Of a stretch of 31,998 nucleotides of DNA, positions 15,969 through 22,664 are shown piece after piece. The DNA is from RGIG4079 sp045646905 (GTDB lineage Bacteria > Bacteroidota > Bacteroidia > Bacteroidales > Muribaculaceae), in the NCBI GenBank assembly GCA_045646905.1, contig JAZRLP010000016.1:1-31998 (forward strand), in the 5' to 3' direction. Numbering within the stretch: the stretch's first letter is position 1; each line of letters starts with the position of its first letter. Under the pieces are notes generated by a model, which had not been told where the DNA came from, made no database searches, and was given only the letters and a program-made list of their open reading frames with translations. The translations under genes were made by a program, and so were the position numbers.

Positions 15969-16520
15969 ATGAAAAAGATTTTTTTGGCTGCATTGGCAGC
16001 AGTAGCGATGTTTGTAACATCATGTGGATCAAGTGTTGAGTATGAAACATTGAGTAAAGATTACAACAACAGATGGAAAGTTTCGGCAGTTGTGCCTAAA
16101 GGCGTTTATAAATTAAACGACACTCTCCCTACTGCAATCCCAGCTGACATTCAAAAGGGTACATATATTTCAGAACCGATGTATCTTGCCGGTGATAAAA
16201 TTGCAATCGGTTTTAATAAAGGTGAAATAGATAAGACATTTGCTGAGTGGCAATTATTCTATAAAGGAGCAAACAATTATAAGGAAGTTAACATTGCAGG
16301 TCGTAAAGGTTTCCGTCAAGACATCAGCATCAAAATTAACGATCAACCAACATGTGTTGGATATGAATATTATGTAGCGGCACCCGAAGTTGGTGATAAT
16401 ATTTATTTTGTTGCCAGAGTATTCCCCACTACTGAAAAATTTGATGATTTAGGTCAAGTAATGGAATCGACTGATATAGTTCAGGTGCTTGATTCGTTGA
16501 AATTTTCAGTCATTAAATAA
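15969..16520 (+). CDS. Lipoprotein of unknown function
   Basis: This 183-residue protein has a clear lipoprotein signal peptide (hydrophobic core then V-T-S-C, lipidated Cys19). The mature start G-S-S-V-E-Y lacks the acidic export signal of other lipoproteins here, so it probably stays on the periplasmic side. The remainder is mixed alpha/beta with a small globular look, and two further cysteines are not obvious as a pair. I recognise no domain. It stands 45 nt before a second secreted protein, suggesting a two-gene operon. Confidence 0.8.
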   Translation: MKKIFLAALAAVAMFVTSCGSSVEYETLSKDYNNRWKVSAVVPKGVYKLNDTLPTAIPADIQKGTYISEPMYLAGDKIAIGFNKGEIDKTFAEWQLFYKGANNYKEVNIAGRKGFRQDISIKINDQPTCVGYEYYVAAPEVGDNIYFVARVFPTTEKFDDLGQVMESTDIVQVLDSLKFSVIK

Positions 16521-16565
16521 GCAATTCAACAAAACTGGTTTGATTATAATTTATAAACTTAACAT

Positions 16566-17678
16566 ATGAAACACAAATTATTGCTGTTGGTAGTATCACT
16601 TGTTGTGGCTTTATTAATGCCACCAACTACCGATGCTCAATTTAGAAGTTTGAAAGGTTTAGGTAATAAACTGAAGGAGAAAGTAAAAGAGGCGGCCAAA
16701 GATAAAGGTAAGGATATTGGCAATATTGGTGAAAGCGTTAGTGAAGGCAATGTCCCTGGAGTTGCGACAACAATAGCGCGTAGCGAGGCTCCATGGCCTA
16801 TGAGTGAAAATCCTACATATAACGGCAAAGATGTGCGCACATTCTTGTATAACATTATTGACGAAAGCGATGATTACCTCACTTCATTACGCGAAGAAAT
16901 GTACTCACGATATAAAGATAACGCCAAGATTATCAAAAATATGGGAGAGGGTTATTATGAGGCGCAAAGCGAAAATCAAAATCTTATGCGTTTTTATTAC
17001 GAGATTCAAACCTTTGTACATATCAATGTGGGTAATGTTCACATTAATAATGGAGTAATAAATGCCAATGATCCACATCTATTAATCACTTCGCGAAAGG
17101 GTGGTGGTATTGGTTATTGGGTTATGAATAAGAATGGGAATTTTAGATTCTGCACATCGGGCGGTGATGGTGCGTATCTTGATGATGAAGACCTTGCTAT
17201 CGCAAAGGAAGCAGCATTGCGTATGCGTAAAATGCAAATCATAACATATGCATTACATGTTATGCTTAAAGAAGCAGGCGAACAATGCGACCCTTATTTG
17301 CGTGCACTATATAACTATAGTGGAATATATGCTAATGCAGTAGAAAAGGCTTGCGAGGCCAATACTCCCGAAAATATAGAGAGAAAACCACGCCCAAAAG
17401 CAGGAGCAATGCATGCATCAATGAAAGCACAAGCCCTTGCCGTAGCTAAAGCCAATGATAGTGATGTGGTTGATGTTATTATCACAAGTGCGAGTTGGGA
17501 TGTAAAGATGAGAGGTCTCGTCCCTGTTAATCGCAATATATATGGTTACTATGTGGTGAAAGATGAACATGGATTAATGTGCCTACCACGCATGTGGACC
17601 CAAGACTATAATAATGGTAAATATGGGAAATTGCGTGCAGGTGGAACTGGAACCGAGAGCCCATTCTATATTAAATAA
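16566..17678 (+). CDS. Secreted protein of unknown function
   Basis: This 370-residue protein has a signal peptide (about 1-24, ending T-D-A-Q). Next comes a strongly basic, amphipathic segment (K-G-L-G-N-K-L-K-E-K-V-K-E-A, about 29-50), then a folded domain of mixed character (about 80-370) with G-G-G-I-G-Y-W-V-M-N-K and a Tyr/Trp-rich end. The amphipathic stretch after cleavage is unusual and might associate with membranes or act as a prosegment; that is speculation. No catalytic motif is recognisable. It is co-oriented and close behind the lipoprotein gene and precedes an inverted repeat. Confidence 0.78.
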   Translation: MKHKLLLLVVSLVVALLMPPTTDAQFRSLKGLGNKLKEKVKEAAKDKGKDIGNIGESVSEGNVPGVATTIARSEAPWPMSENPTYNGKDVRTFLYNIIDESDDYLTSLREEMYSRYKDNAKIIKNMGEGYYEAQSENQNLMRFYYEIQTFVHINVGNVHINNGVINANDPHLLITSRKGGGIGYWVMNKNGNFRFCTSGGDGAYLDDEDLAIAKEAALRMRKMQIITYALHVMLKEAGEQCDPYLRALYNYSGIYANAVEKACEANTPENIERKPRPKAGAMHASMKAQALAVAKANDSDVVDVIITSASWDVKMRGLVPVNRNIYGYYVVKDEHGLMCLPRMWTQDYNNGKYGKLRAGGTGTESPFYIK

Positions 17679-17686
17679 ATTTTGTG

Positions 17687-17727
17687 GAGGTATTCTTTTA
17701 TATATAAAGAGAAGAATACCTCTATTT
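17687..17727 (+). terminator. Hairpin after the secreted protein gene
   Basis: GAGGTATTCTT (17687-17697) pairs perfectly with AAGAATACCTC (17712-17722). The tail TATTTAAT is a poor T run, so termination may be partial. It lies 34 nt before the next gene. Confidence 0.6.
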
Positions 17728-17760
17728 AATCACATTTGATTTATTCTAAATTATAGCTAT

Positions 17761-18741
17761 ATGAAAAGAGTGATTTTGGTAATAATGTTATCTCTAAGTG
17801 TTGGGCTTAGCTCTTTTGCTCATGATTTTGAGGTGGGTGGAATCTATTACAGCTATGTCAATAAAGAGTCAAAAACTGTCAAGGTTTCGTGCCAAGGAAC
17901 CAATTATGATAGTTATGATAATGAATATACCGGCTCGGTAACAATCCCTCAAACAGTGCAATATTCGGGTGTTACATATAGCGTTGTTGCAATCGGCAAA
18001 GAGGCATTTAGAGATTGTAGTGGAGTGACAAATGTAACGATACCTAATTCGGTAACAGAAATAGGGCTAAACGCATTTTATAATACAAAATGGTATAAAT
18101 CACAATCCGATGGGTTGTTATATTTGGGAGATTGTTGTTTGGGATTTAAAGGAGCTAATCCCACTGGTGCAATCTCAATAAAAGACGGCACGAGAGTGAT
18201 TGCAAATTCAGCGTTTACTGTGTGTAGTGGCTTGACAGATGTTGCTATTCCTAATACGGTGACTCATATTGGCATAGAAGCATTTTATGGTTGTCGCAAA
18301 TTGACTAAATTTCCTATGCCGACCTCGGTAATATCGATTGGTGCATATGCATTTCAAGAGTGTAGTGGATTAACCGATATAATCTTTCCTAATTCAGTAA
18401 CATCGATTGGTGCGTTTGCTCTATATGGCTGTAGTAATTTGAAGTCAATACAGTCGCTAAATCCTATTCCTCCCACTTGTGTCGAAAATTCACTATATAA
18501 TTGTTATAATATACCTCTTATCGTGGCCGATAGTGCTTCTGAGAAATATGCTACGGCACTCGAGTGGTGCAAGTTTGTTGACATTCAAGAGGCTGGAATC
18601 GAAGGTGTTCAACCTAATGTAAATATAACTGAACTATCTCGCTACGATATTAATGGACGATTGTTGAGTGCGCCTACCATAGGTGTCAATATCGTAAAAA
18701 TGAGTGATGGCTCTACTAAAAAAGAAATTATTAAGAAGTAA
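17761..18741 (+). CDS. BspA-like leucine-rich-repeat surface protein
   Basis: This 326-residue protein has a signal peptide (about 1-20) and LRR_5/BspA-type repeats at about 76-235, of the form I-P-x-S-V-T-x-I-G-x-x-A-F-x-x-C-S-G-L. BspA-family proteins are secreted or surface adhesins in oral and gut Bacteroidetes. The end (about 292-326: R-Y-D-I-N-G-R-L-L, then G-V-N-I-V-K-M-S-D-G-S) has the form of a C-terminal sorting domain of the type IX secretion kind, short version. The protein is small for the family, with only about five repeats, some interrupted (W-Y-K-S-Q-S-D-G-L-L insert). It is probably surface-bound; ligand unknown. Confidence 0.85.
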   Translation: MKRVILVIMLSLSVGLSSFAHDFEVGGIYYSYVNKESKTVKVSCQGTNYDSYDNEYTGSVTIPQTVQYSGVTYSVVAIGKEAFRDCSGVTNVTIPNSVTEIGLNAFYNTKWYKSQSDGLLYLGDCCLGFKGANPTGAISIKDGTRVIANSAFTVCSGLTDVAIPNTVTHIGIEAFYGCRKLTKFPMPTSVISIGAYAFQECSGLTDIIFPNSVTSIGAFALYGCSNLKSIQSLNPIPPTCVENSLYNCYNIPLIVADSASEKYATALEWCKFVDIQEAGIEGVQPNVNITELSRYDINGRLLSAPTIGVNIVKMSDGSTKKEIIKK

Positions 18742-18854
18742 TATAATATCTATTCTAAAATTTGTTGTTGCCAGTGTGAGAATAAAAAGCACATTTCTCT
18801 TATAACTAAATAAAGTATATATTTCAATATTTAATAAACCATAAAATTGTGATT

Positions 18855-19667
18855 ATGAAAAAACTAAAATTTATAATAGGATTGTTGGCAATATGTGTAG
18901 GTTTTGCATCGTGTGAAAAAGATGAACCAAAGGAAGATCCTAACGCGCCTACAGAGGAGGCTGATTTTGACATTTTTGAGGAGCTATCATGCGATGAAAT
19001 GGTGTTTGTAAAAGGTGGTACTTTTACTATGGGAGCTACAGAGGAACAAATCCCTGAAGCTCCTAAAGATAACGAATTCCCTGCACATGAAGTTACGGTG
19101 GGAGATTTTTATATTGGCAAATATGAGGTGACACAAGAATTGTGGGAATATGTGATGGGGTATAATCCGTCATTCCCACAAATGGCTAAGTATCCGGTAG
19201 AAAATATTTCATTGATGGATTGTGTTGATTTTGTTGCAAATCTAAATAGTCTCACCGGGAAGCATTTTGACATTCCCACCGAGGCCGAATGGGAATATGC
19301 AGCCCGCGGAGGGAATATGAGTATAGGATATATATATTCAGGGAGTAATATTATTGACGATGTAGCGTGGTACACCGATAATTCATCGCAAATAACTCAT
19401 CAATGTGGCACTAAAGCGCCCAATGAGTTAGGTATATATGATATGAGTGGCAATGTGGGTGAATGGTGTAGTGATTGGTATGATGAAAATTATTATGCAT
19501 CAAGTCCATCACTTAATCCCACTGGACCTAAAACAGGGTTAGCGGTTGTTTGCAGGGGAGGAACTTATAGCTATAGGAAACAGTCTTGTAGAGTCTCTTA
19601 TCGAGATTTTTCTAATGCAAATGCTCGTTATGCGAATATCGGTTTTCGCTTAGTATGTCGAAAGTAA
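18855..19667 (+). CDS. FGE-sulfatase-fold surface lipoprotein, tandem copy 1
   Basis: This 270-residue lipoprotein has a signal peptide with lipidated Cys20 followed by E-K-D-E, matching the Bacteroidetes surface-export signal. The mature domain (about 45-268) is the formylglycine-generating-enzyme/C-type-lectin fold: F-V-K-G-G-T-F-T-M-G, Y-E-V-T-Q-E-L-W, P-T-E-A-E-W-E-Y-A-A-R-G-G, G-I-Y-D-M-S-G-N-V, and a terminal R-G-G...N-I-G-F-R-L-V. Of the two active-site cysteines of true FGE, only one has an equivalent (Q-S-C); the other position is Tyr, so sulfatase activation is unlikely and a binding role more so. I chose the ATG at 18855; a GTG at 18849 adds two residues. Copy 2 follows 14 nt after the stop. 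Confidence 0.88.
   Translation: MKKLKFIIGLLAICVGFASCEKDEPKEDPNAPTEEADFDIFEELSCDEMVFVKGGTFTMGATEEQIPEAPKDNEFPAHEVTVGDFYIGKYEVTQELWEYVMGYNPSFPQMAKYPVENISLMDCVDFVANLNSLTGKHFDIPTEAEWEYAARGGNMSIGYIYSGSNIIDDVAWYTDNSSQITHQCGTKAPNELGIYDMSGNVGEWCSDWYDENYYASSPSLNPTGPKTGLAVVCRGGTYSYRKQSCRVSYRDFSNANARYANIGFRLVCRK
19554..19656 (+). other. Variable-region-like 3' segment of copy 1
   Basis: The last ~100 coding bases specify R-G-G-T-Y-S-Y-R-K-Q-S-C-R-V-S-Y-R and end in N-I-G-F-R-L-V. Variable codons are mostly NNT/NNC types (ACT, TAT, AGC, GAT, TCT, ATC) that could derive from AAT or AAC. This resembles variable repeats of retroelement-diversified proteins. No template repeat or reverse transcriptase is visible in the window. 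Confidence 0.45.
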
Positions 19668-19681
19668 AAAAAATAAACGAT

Positions 19682-20497
19682 ATGAAAAAGATTAAATTTA
19701 TATCATTGCTAATTGTAGCATTAGGCATGAGTTTTACATCATGTGAAAAAGATGAACCAAAGGATGACCCTAACGCGCCTACAGAGGAGGCTGATTTTGA
19801 TATCTTTGAGGAAATATCATATGATGAGATGGTCTTTGTAAAAGGTGGCACATTTACTATGGGAGCTACAGAGGAACAAATCCCTGAAGCTCCTAAAGAT
19901 GACGAATTTCCTGCACATGAAGTTACGGTGGGAGATTTTTATATTGGCAAATATGAGGTGACACAAGAATTGTGGGAATATGTGATGGGGTATAATCCGT
20001 CGTTCCCACAAATGGCTAAGTATCCGGTAGAAAGTATTTCATTGATGGATTGTGTTGATTTTGTTGCAAATCTAAATAGTCTCACAGGGAAGCATTTTGA
20101 CATTCCCACCGAGGCCGAATGGGAATATGCAGCCCGCGGAGGGAATAAGAGTAAAGTATATATATATTCAGGGAGTAATATTATTGGCGATGTAGCGTGG
20201 TACACCGATAATTCATCGCAAATAAATCATCAATGTGGCACTAAAGCGCCCAATGAGTTAGGTATATATGATATGAGTGGCAATGTGTCTGAATGGTGTA
20301 GTGATTGGTATGATGAAAATTATTATGCATCAAGTCCAAAAGTTAATCCCACTGGACCTAAAACAGGGTTAGGGGTTGTTTGCAGGGGAGGTAATCATGT
20401 CAATAGGAAACAGTCTTGTAGAGTCTCTTCTCGATATTTTGTTAATGCAAATGCTCGTTATGGGAATTACGGATTTCGCTTAGTATGTCGAAAGTAA
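19682..20497 (+). CDS. FGE-sulfatase-fold surface lipoprotein, tandem copy 2
   Basis: This 271-residue paralogue of the preceding gene has lipidated Cys21 followed by E-K-D-E. I chose the ATG at 19682, which begins a proper signal peptide (M-K-K-I-K-F); the reading frame is open from 19655, but that would only add a hydrophilic lead overlapping the first gene. The signal peptides differ strongly, the first ~130 mature residues are nearly identical, and the last ~115 residues differ at 18 positions. These fall in the loops that form the binding face of C-type-lectin folds: M/K, I/K, G/V near 155, S-L versus K-V, T-Y-S-Y versus N-H-V-N, and others to the end. One FGE active-site Cys equivalent is retained, as in copy 1. 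A strong terminator follows. Confidence 0.88.
   Translation: MKKIKFISLLIVALGMSFTSCEKDEPKDDPNAPTEEADFDIFEEISYDEMVFVKGGTFTMGATEEQIPEAPKDDEFPAHEVTVGDFYIGKYEVTQELWEYVMGYNPSFPQMAKYPVESISLMDCVDFVANLNSLTGKHFDIPTEAEWEYAARGGNKSKVYIYSGSNIIGDVAWYTDNSSQINHQCGTKAPNELGIYDMSGNVSEWCSDWYDENYYASSPKVNPTGPKTGLGVVCRGGNHVNRKQSCRVSSRYFVNANARYGNYGFRLVCRK
20384..20486 (+). other. Variable-region-like 3' segment of copy 2
   Basis: The counterpart of the copy 1 segment, with AAT, CAT, GTC, AAT, TCT, TAT, GTT and TAC at the corresponding variable codons. The intervening codons (R-K-Q-S-C-R-V-S, then N-A-N-A-R-Y) are unchanged. Two of the unmutated codons are AAT, which argues against very recent saturation mutagenesis. 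Confidence 0.45.
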
Positions 20498-20505
20498 GTA
20501 AAATA

Positions 20506-20545
20506 AGAGACGGTGCGTCACATAGTGATGCACCGTCTCTCTATT
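20506..20545. terminator. Bidirectional terminator between copy 2 and rubrerythrin
   Basis: AGAGACGGTGC (20506-20516) pairs with GCACCGTCTCT (20530-20540), with extra TCAC/GTGA pairing inside. T-rich sequence follows on both strands. It separates convergent genes. Confidence 0.85.
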
Positions 20546-20560
20546 ATTGAAATATATCGA

Positions 20561-21103
20561 TTAATAGTTTTCAGCTTTGATTTGGAAGAATGCTTTAGGG
20601 TGCTTGCACACGGGGCACATTTCAGGGGCTTTTTTGCCGATGACGATGTGACCACAGTTAGCGCATTCCCAAATGCAGTCGCCTTCGCGAGAGAATACCA
20701 ATTGACCTTCTACATTAGCGAGGAGTTTGCGATAGCGTTCTTCGTGTTCTTTTTCGATTTTGCCTACCATGTCGAAGAGGACTGCGATTTTTGTGAAACC
20801 TTCTTCGCGAGCTTCTTGAGCAAAACGAGCATACATATCGGTCCATTCATAGTTTTCGCCTTGAGCCGCGTCAAGAAGATTTTCGGCAGTAGCAGGAATT
20901 GCGTCGCCATGAAGAAGTTTGAACCAAATTTTAGCGTGCTCTTTTTCGTTGTTTGCTGTTTCTTCAAAGATTTTAGCGATTTGTTCGTAGCCATCTTTGC
21001 GAGCTTGAGAAGCATAATAAGTGTATTTGTTGCGAGCCATTGATTCGCCAGCAAATGCTTCTTGTAGATTTTTTTCGGTTTTTGAACCTTTTAATTCAGC
21101 CAT
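20561..21103 (-). CDS. rbr: Rubrerythrin
   Basis: This 180-residue cytoplasmic peroxidase reduces hydrogen peroxide in anaerobes. The N-terminal four-helix diiron domain shows Glu20, Glu53-x-x-His56, Glu97 and Glu117-x-x-His120. The C-terminal rubredoxin-like iron site has Cys147, Cys150, Cys163 and Cys166. Length and domain order are those of classical rubrerythrin. It is the second gene of a minus-strand pair, 26 nt downstream of the reverse rubrerythrin, so both are probably transcribed from the promoter at 21725-21757. Confidence 0.96.
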   Translation of the reverse strand: MAELKGSKTEKNLQEAFAGESMARNKYTYYASQARKDGYEQIAKIFEETANNEKEHAKIWFKLLHGDAIPATAENLLDAAQGENYEWTDMYARFAQEAREEGFTKIAVLFDMVGKIEKEHEERYRKLLANVEGQLVFSREGDCIWECANCGHIVIGKKAPEMCPVCKHPKAFFQIKAENY

Positions 21104-21129
21104 GATATAAATGAACTTTTGATTATAAA

Positions 21130-21681
21130 TTATTTTTTGAAAAATCGGTTGTAAAGACCTTGGAATCCTTGACCGTGACGAGCTTCGTCTTTAGCCATTT
21201 CATGAACTGTGTCGTGGATTGCGTCAAGGTTTAATTGTTTTGCACGAGCAGCGATGCGCATTTTGTCGGCATTAGCACCAGCTTCGGCAGCCATACGCTT
21301 TTCAAGGTTAGTTTTAGTGTCCCACACACATTCGCCAAGAAGTTCGGCAAATTTAGCAGCGTGTTCGGCTTCTTCCCATGCGTAGCGTTTGAACGCTTCA
21401 GCAATTTCGGGATAACCTTCGCGGTCGGCTTGACGCGACATAGCAAGATACATACCCACTTCAGAACATTCGCCATTGAAATGTGTAGTGAGGTCTTTAA
21501 TCATTTCCTCGTCGCAACCTTTAGCGATGCCTATTTCGTGTTCGGTGACAAATTTTAAATCTTCGTCTTCAACGAGTTCTTTGAACTTGTCTTTTCCTAC
21601 TTTACACAATGGGCATTGTGCAGGAGCTTCGTCACCTTCGTGAACGTAACCACATACTACGCAAATAAATTTCTTTTTCAT
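21130..21681 (-). CDS. Reverse rubrerythrin (rubredoxin domain first)
   Basis: This 183-residue protein has the rubredoxin-like iron site at its N-terminus (C-V-V-C-G-Y and C-P-L-C, residues 7-26) and the diiron four-helix domain after it (about 60-183; E-E-A-E-H and D-E-A-R-H motifs). The order is reversed from rubrerythrin. Such proteins act as NADH-dependent peroxidases in clostridia and are common in Bacteroidales (family knowledge). Two rubrerythrin forms in one operon suggest a joint peroxide and oxygen defence. It is the first gene of the pair, with a well-matched promoter. Confidence 0.93.
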   Translation of the reverse strand: MKKKFICVVCGYVHEGDEAPAQCPLCKVGKDKFKELVEDEDLKFVTEHEIGIAKGCDEEMIKDLTTHFNGECSEVGMYLAMSRQADREGYPEIAEAFKRYAWEEAEHAAKFAELLGECVWDTKTNLEKRMAAEAGANADKMRIAARAKQLNLDAIHDTVHEMAKDEARHGQGFQGLYNRFFKK

Positions 21682-21724
21682 TTCTATTTTTTAATTTAAA
21701 TTTTATTTGTTAAAAATCTATATG

Positions 21725-21757
21725 CGAAGATATACAAAATGCCTCGTTTATGCAAAA
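21725..21757 (-). promoter_or_regulatory. Promoter of the rubrerythrin operon
   Basis: On the minus strand TTTTG (21753-21757), 20 nt, and TATCTTCG (21725-21732; one mismatch to TAnnTTTG). It is placed about 45 nt before the reverse rubrerythrin start. I see no obvious OxyR or PerR box. Confidence 0.6.
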
Positions 21758-21776
21758 CAAATTGGCGATTTTTGCT

Positions 21777-22523
21777 TTATTTAATGATGTCAAAGCCTTG
21801 CATTTGTAGGGCTTTGAGCATTTCATAGTTCATGGCTTCGCGATAATAATCAATGATGTGTGACGCCCAGTCATTGTCAGATGTTGTTCCACTGCGAGTT
21901 GCATTGTATTGAGTTATGCGATTGTCATAATCAATTAAATCTTTGGTCATGTCGTCGGTGCGATAGTGATTGCTATGAATAACAAGACATTTACTTTGTT
22001 TAGGTTTCAAGTCGTTTGTTTCGCGAGGAACTCCAATCGCTAACCCACACACGGCAAACACGCCTGGAGGTAGCTTGAGCAGACTGGCGATTTGCTCGGG
22101 TGCAGCAGTGCGAGCATATCCAATACAACAAGTACCAAGCCCACACGATTCGGCTGCAACGACTGCGCTCATCATGGCAAGTGCAGCGTCGATAATACCC
22201 ACCATTACACCATCGGCAGTGTGTGCAAATGGTGGCATATCTATCTCTTTTGCTTTGGCGATTGTGCTTATTTTGTTGTAATCGGCACAAAACAAGAGAA
22301 AACGATTACATGTTTTGATTTGTTTTTGATTAGTGAGCTCATATAGTTTAATTTTGGTCTCTTGATCTGAAATGTCAATTACCGAAAACTGTTGACCATT
22401 ATAGCTGGTGGGTGTGCTACGAATTGCAGCATAAATGAGGTTGAGATTACTTTGTGAAATTTGTTGGCGTTCGTAGCGTCGTGTGCTGCGACGCTCAAGT
22501 AATGTTTCTTTTACTGATTTCAT
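21777..22523 (-). CDS. Nitroreductase-family flavoprotein (NfsA/FRP type)
   Basis: This 248-residue FMN oxidoreductase of the nitroreductase superfamily has the N-terminal E-R-R-S-T-R-R-Y FMN-phosphate motif and G-L-G-T-C-C-I-G-Y in the core. The C-terminal extension past 180 is typical of the NADPH-dependent NfsA/FRP branch. Homologues reduce quinones, nitro compounds or flavins; the natural substrate cannot be told. It is oriented with the rubrerythrin pair but separated by a promoter-bearing gap of 95 bases, so it is probably independent. No clear promoter is seen upstream. Confidence 0.88.
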   Translation of the reverse strand: MKSVKETLLERRSTRRYERQQISQSNLNLIYAAIRSTPTSYNGQQFSVIDISDQETKIKLYELTNQKQIKTCNRFLLFCADYNKISTIAKAKEIDMPPFAHTADGVMVGIIDAALAMMSAVVAAESCGLGTCCIGYARTAAPEQIASLLKLPPGVFAVCGLAIGVPRETNDLKPKQSKCLVIHSNHYRTDDMTKDLIDYDNRITQYNATRSGTTSDNDWASHIIDYYREAMNYEMLKALQMQGFDIIK

Positions 22524-22613
22524 AGTGTCTGTTGGTTAGAGGTTAATATTTGAGGATAATATACCCTATATATTATAACGAAAAAATGGGGTGATTTGTT
22601 GAGTTGAAGGCAC

Positions 22614-22643
22614 AAAAAAAGAGGGCCTAAACCCTCTTTTTTT
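22614..22643. terminator. Terminator of the amidase gene
   Basis: AAAGAGGG and CCCTCTTT form a stem around CCTAAA, flanked by A and T runs, so it works on both strands. It lies about 22 nt beyond the amidase stop codon. Confidence 0.85.
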
Positions 22644-22664
22644 AGTTAATTAATGTTGTTGCAC

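Larger units (their letters stand above)
18855..20497 (+). repeat. Tandem gene duplication, shift of about 830 bases
   Basis: The two FGE-fold lipoprotein genes align without gaps over their mature parts. From 18921 to 19316 the differences are few, mostly transitions, and many are silent. From 19317 (20147 in copy 2) to the stop there are 25 base differences by my count. Of these, 21 are transversions and 23 fall in codon positions 1 or 2, changing 18 amino acids. This change of pattern within one duplicated unit is not expected of uniform drift. Confidence 0.85.

Noticed and set aside
19655..19681. Earlier start of FGE copy 2 overlapping the end of copy 1
   Set aside because: The extra residues are hydrophilic and would bury the lipoprotein signal peptide, which begins properly at 19682.
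18855..20497. Annotation as sulfatase-maturing formylglycine-generating enzymes
   Set aside because: One of the two catalytic cysteines is replaced, the proteins are lipid-anchored for surface export, and no sulfatase gene is nearby.
13578..20560. A complete diversity-generating retroelement inside the window
   Set aside because: I found no reverse transcriptase (Y-x-D-D-type protein) and no second, adenine-rich copy of the variable segment outside the two genes, so only the target-like genes are reported.
20513..21043. Plus-strand open frame of 176 residues opposite rubrerythrin
   Set aside because: It is the antisense shadow of rubrerythrin, whose diiron and rubredoxin motifs are complete; the plus-strand product is Phe-rich with no recognisable domain.
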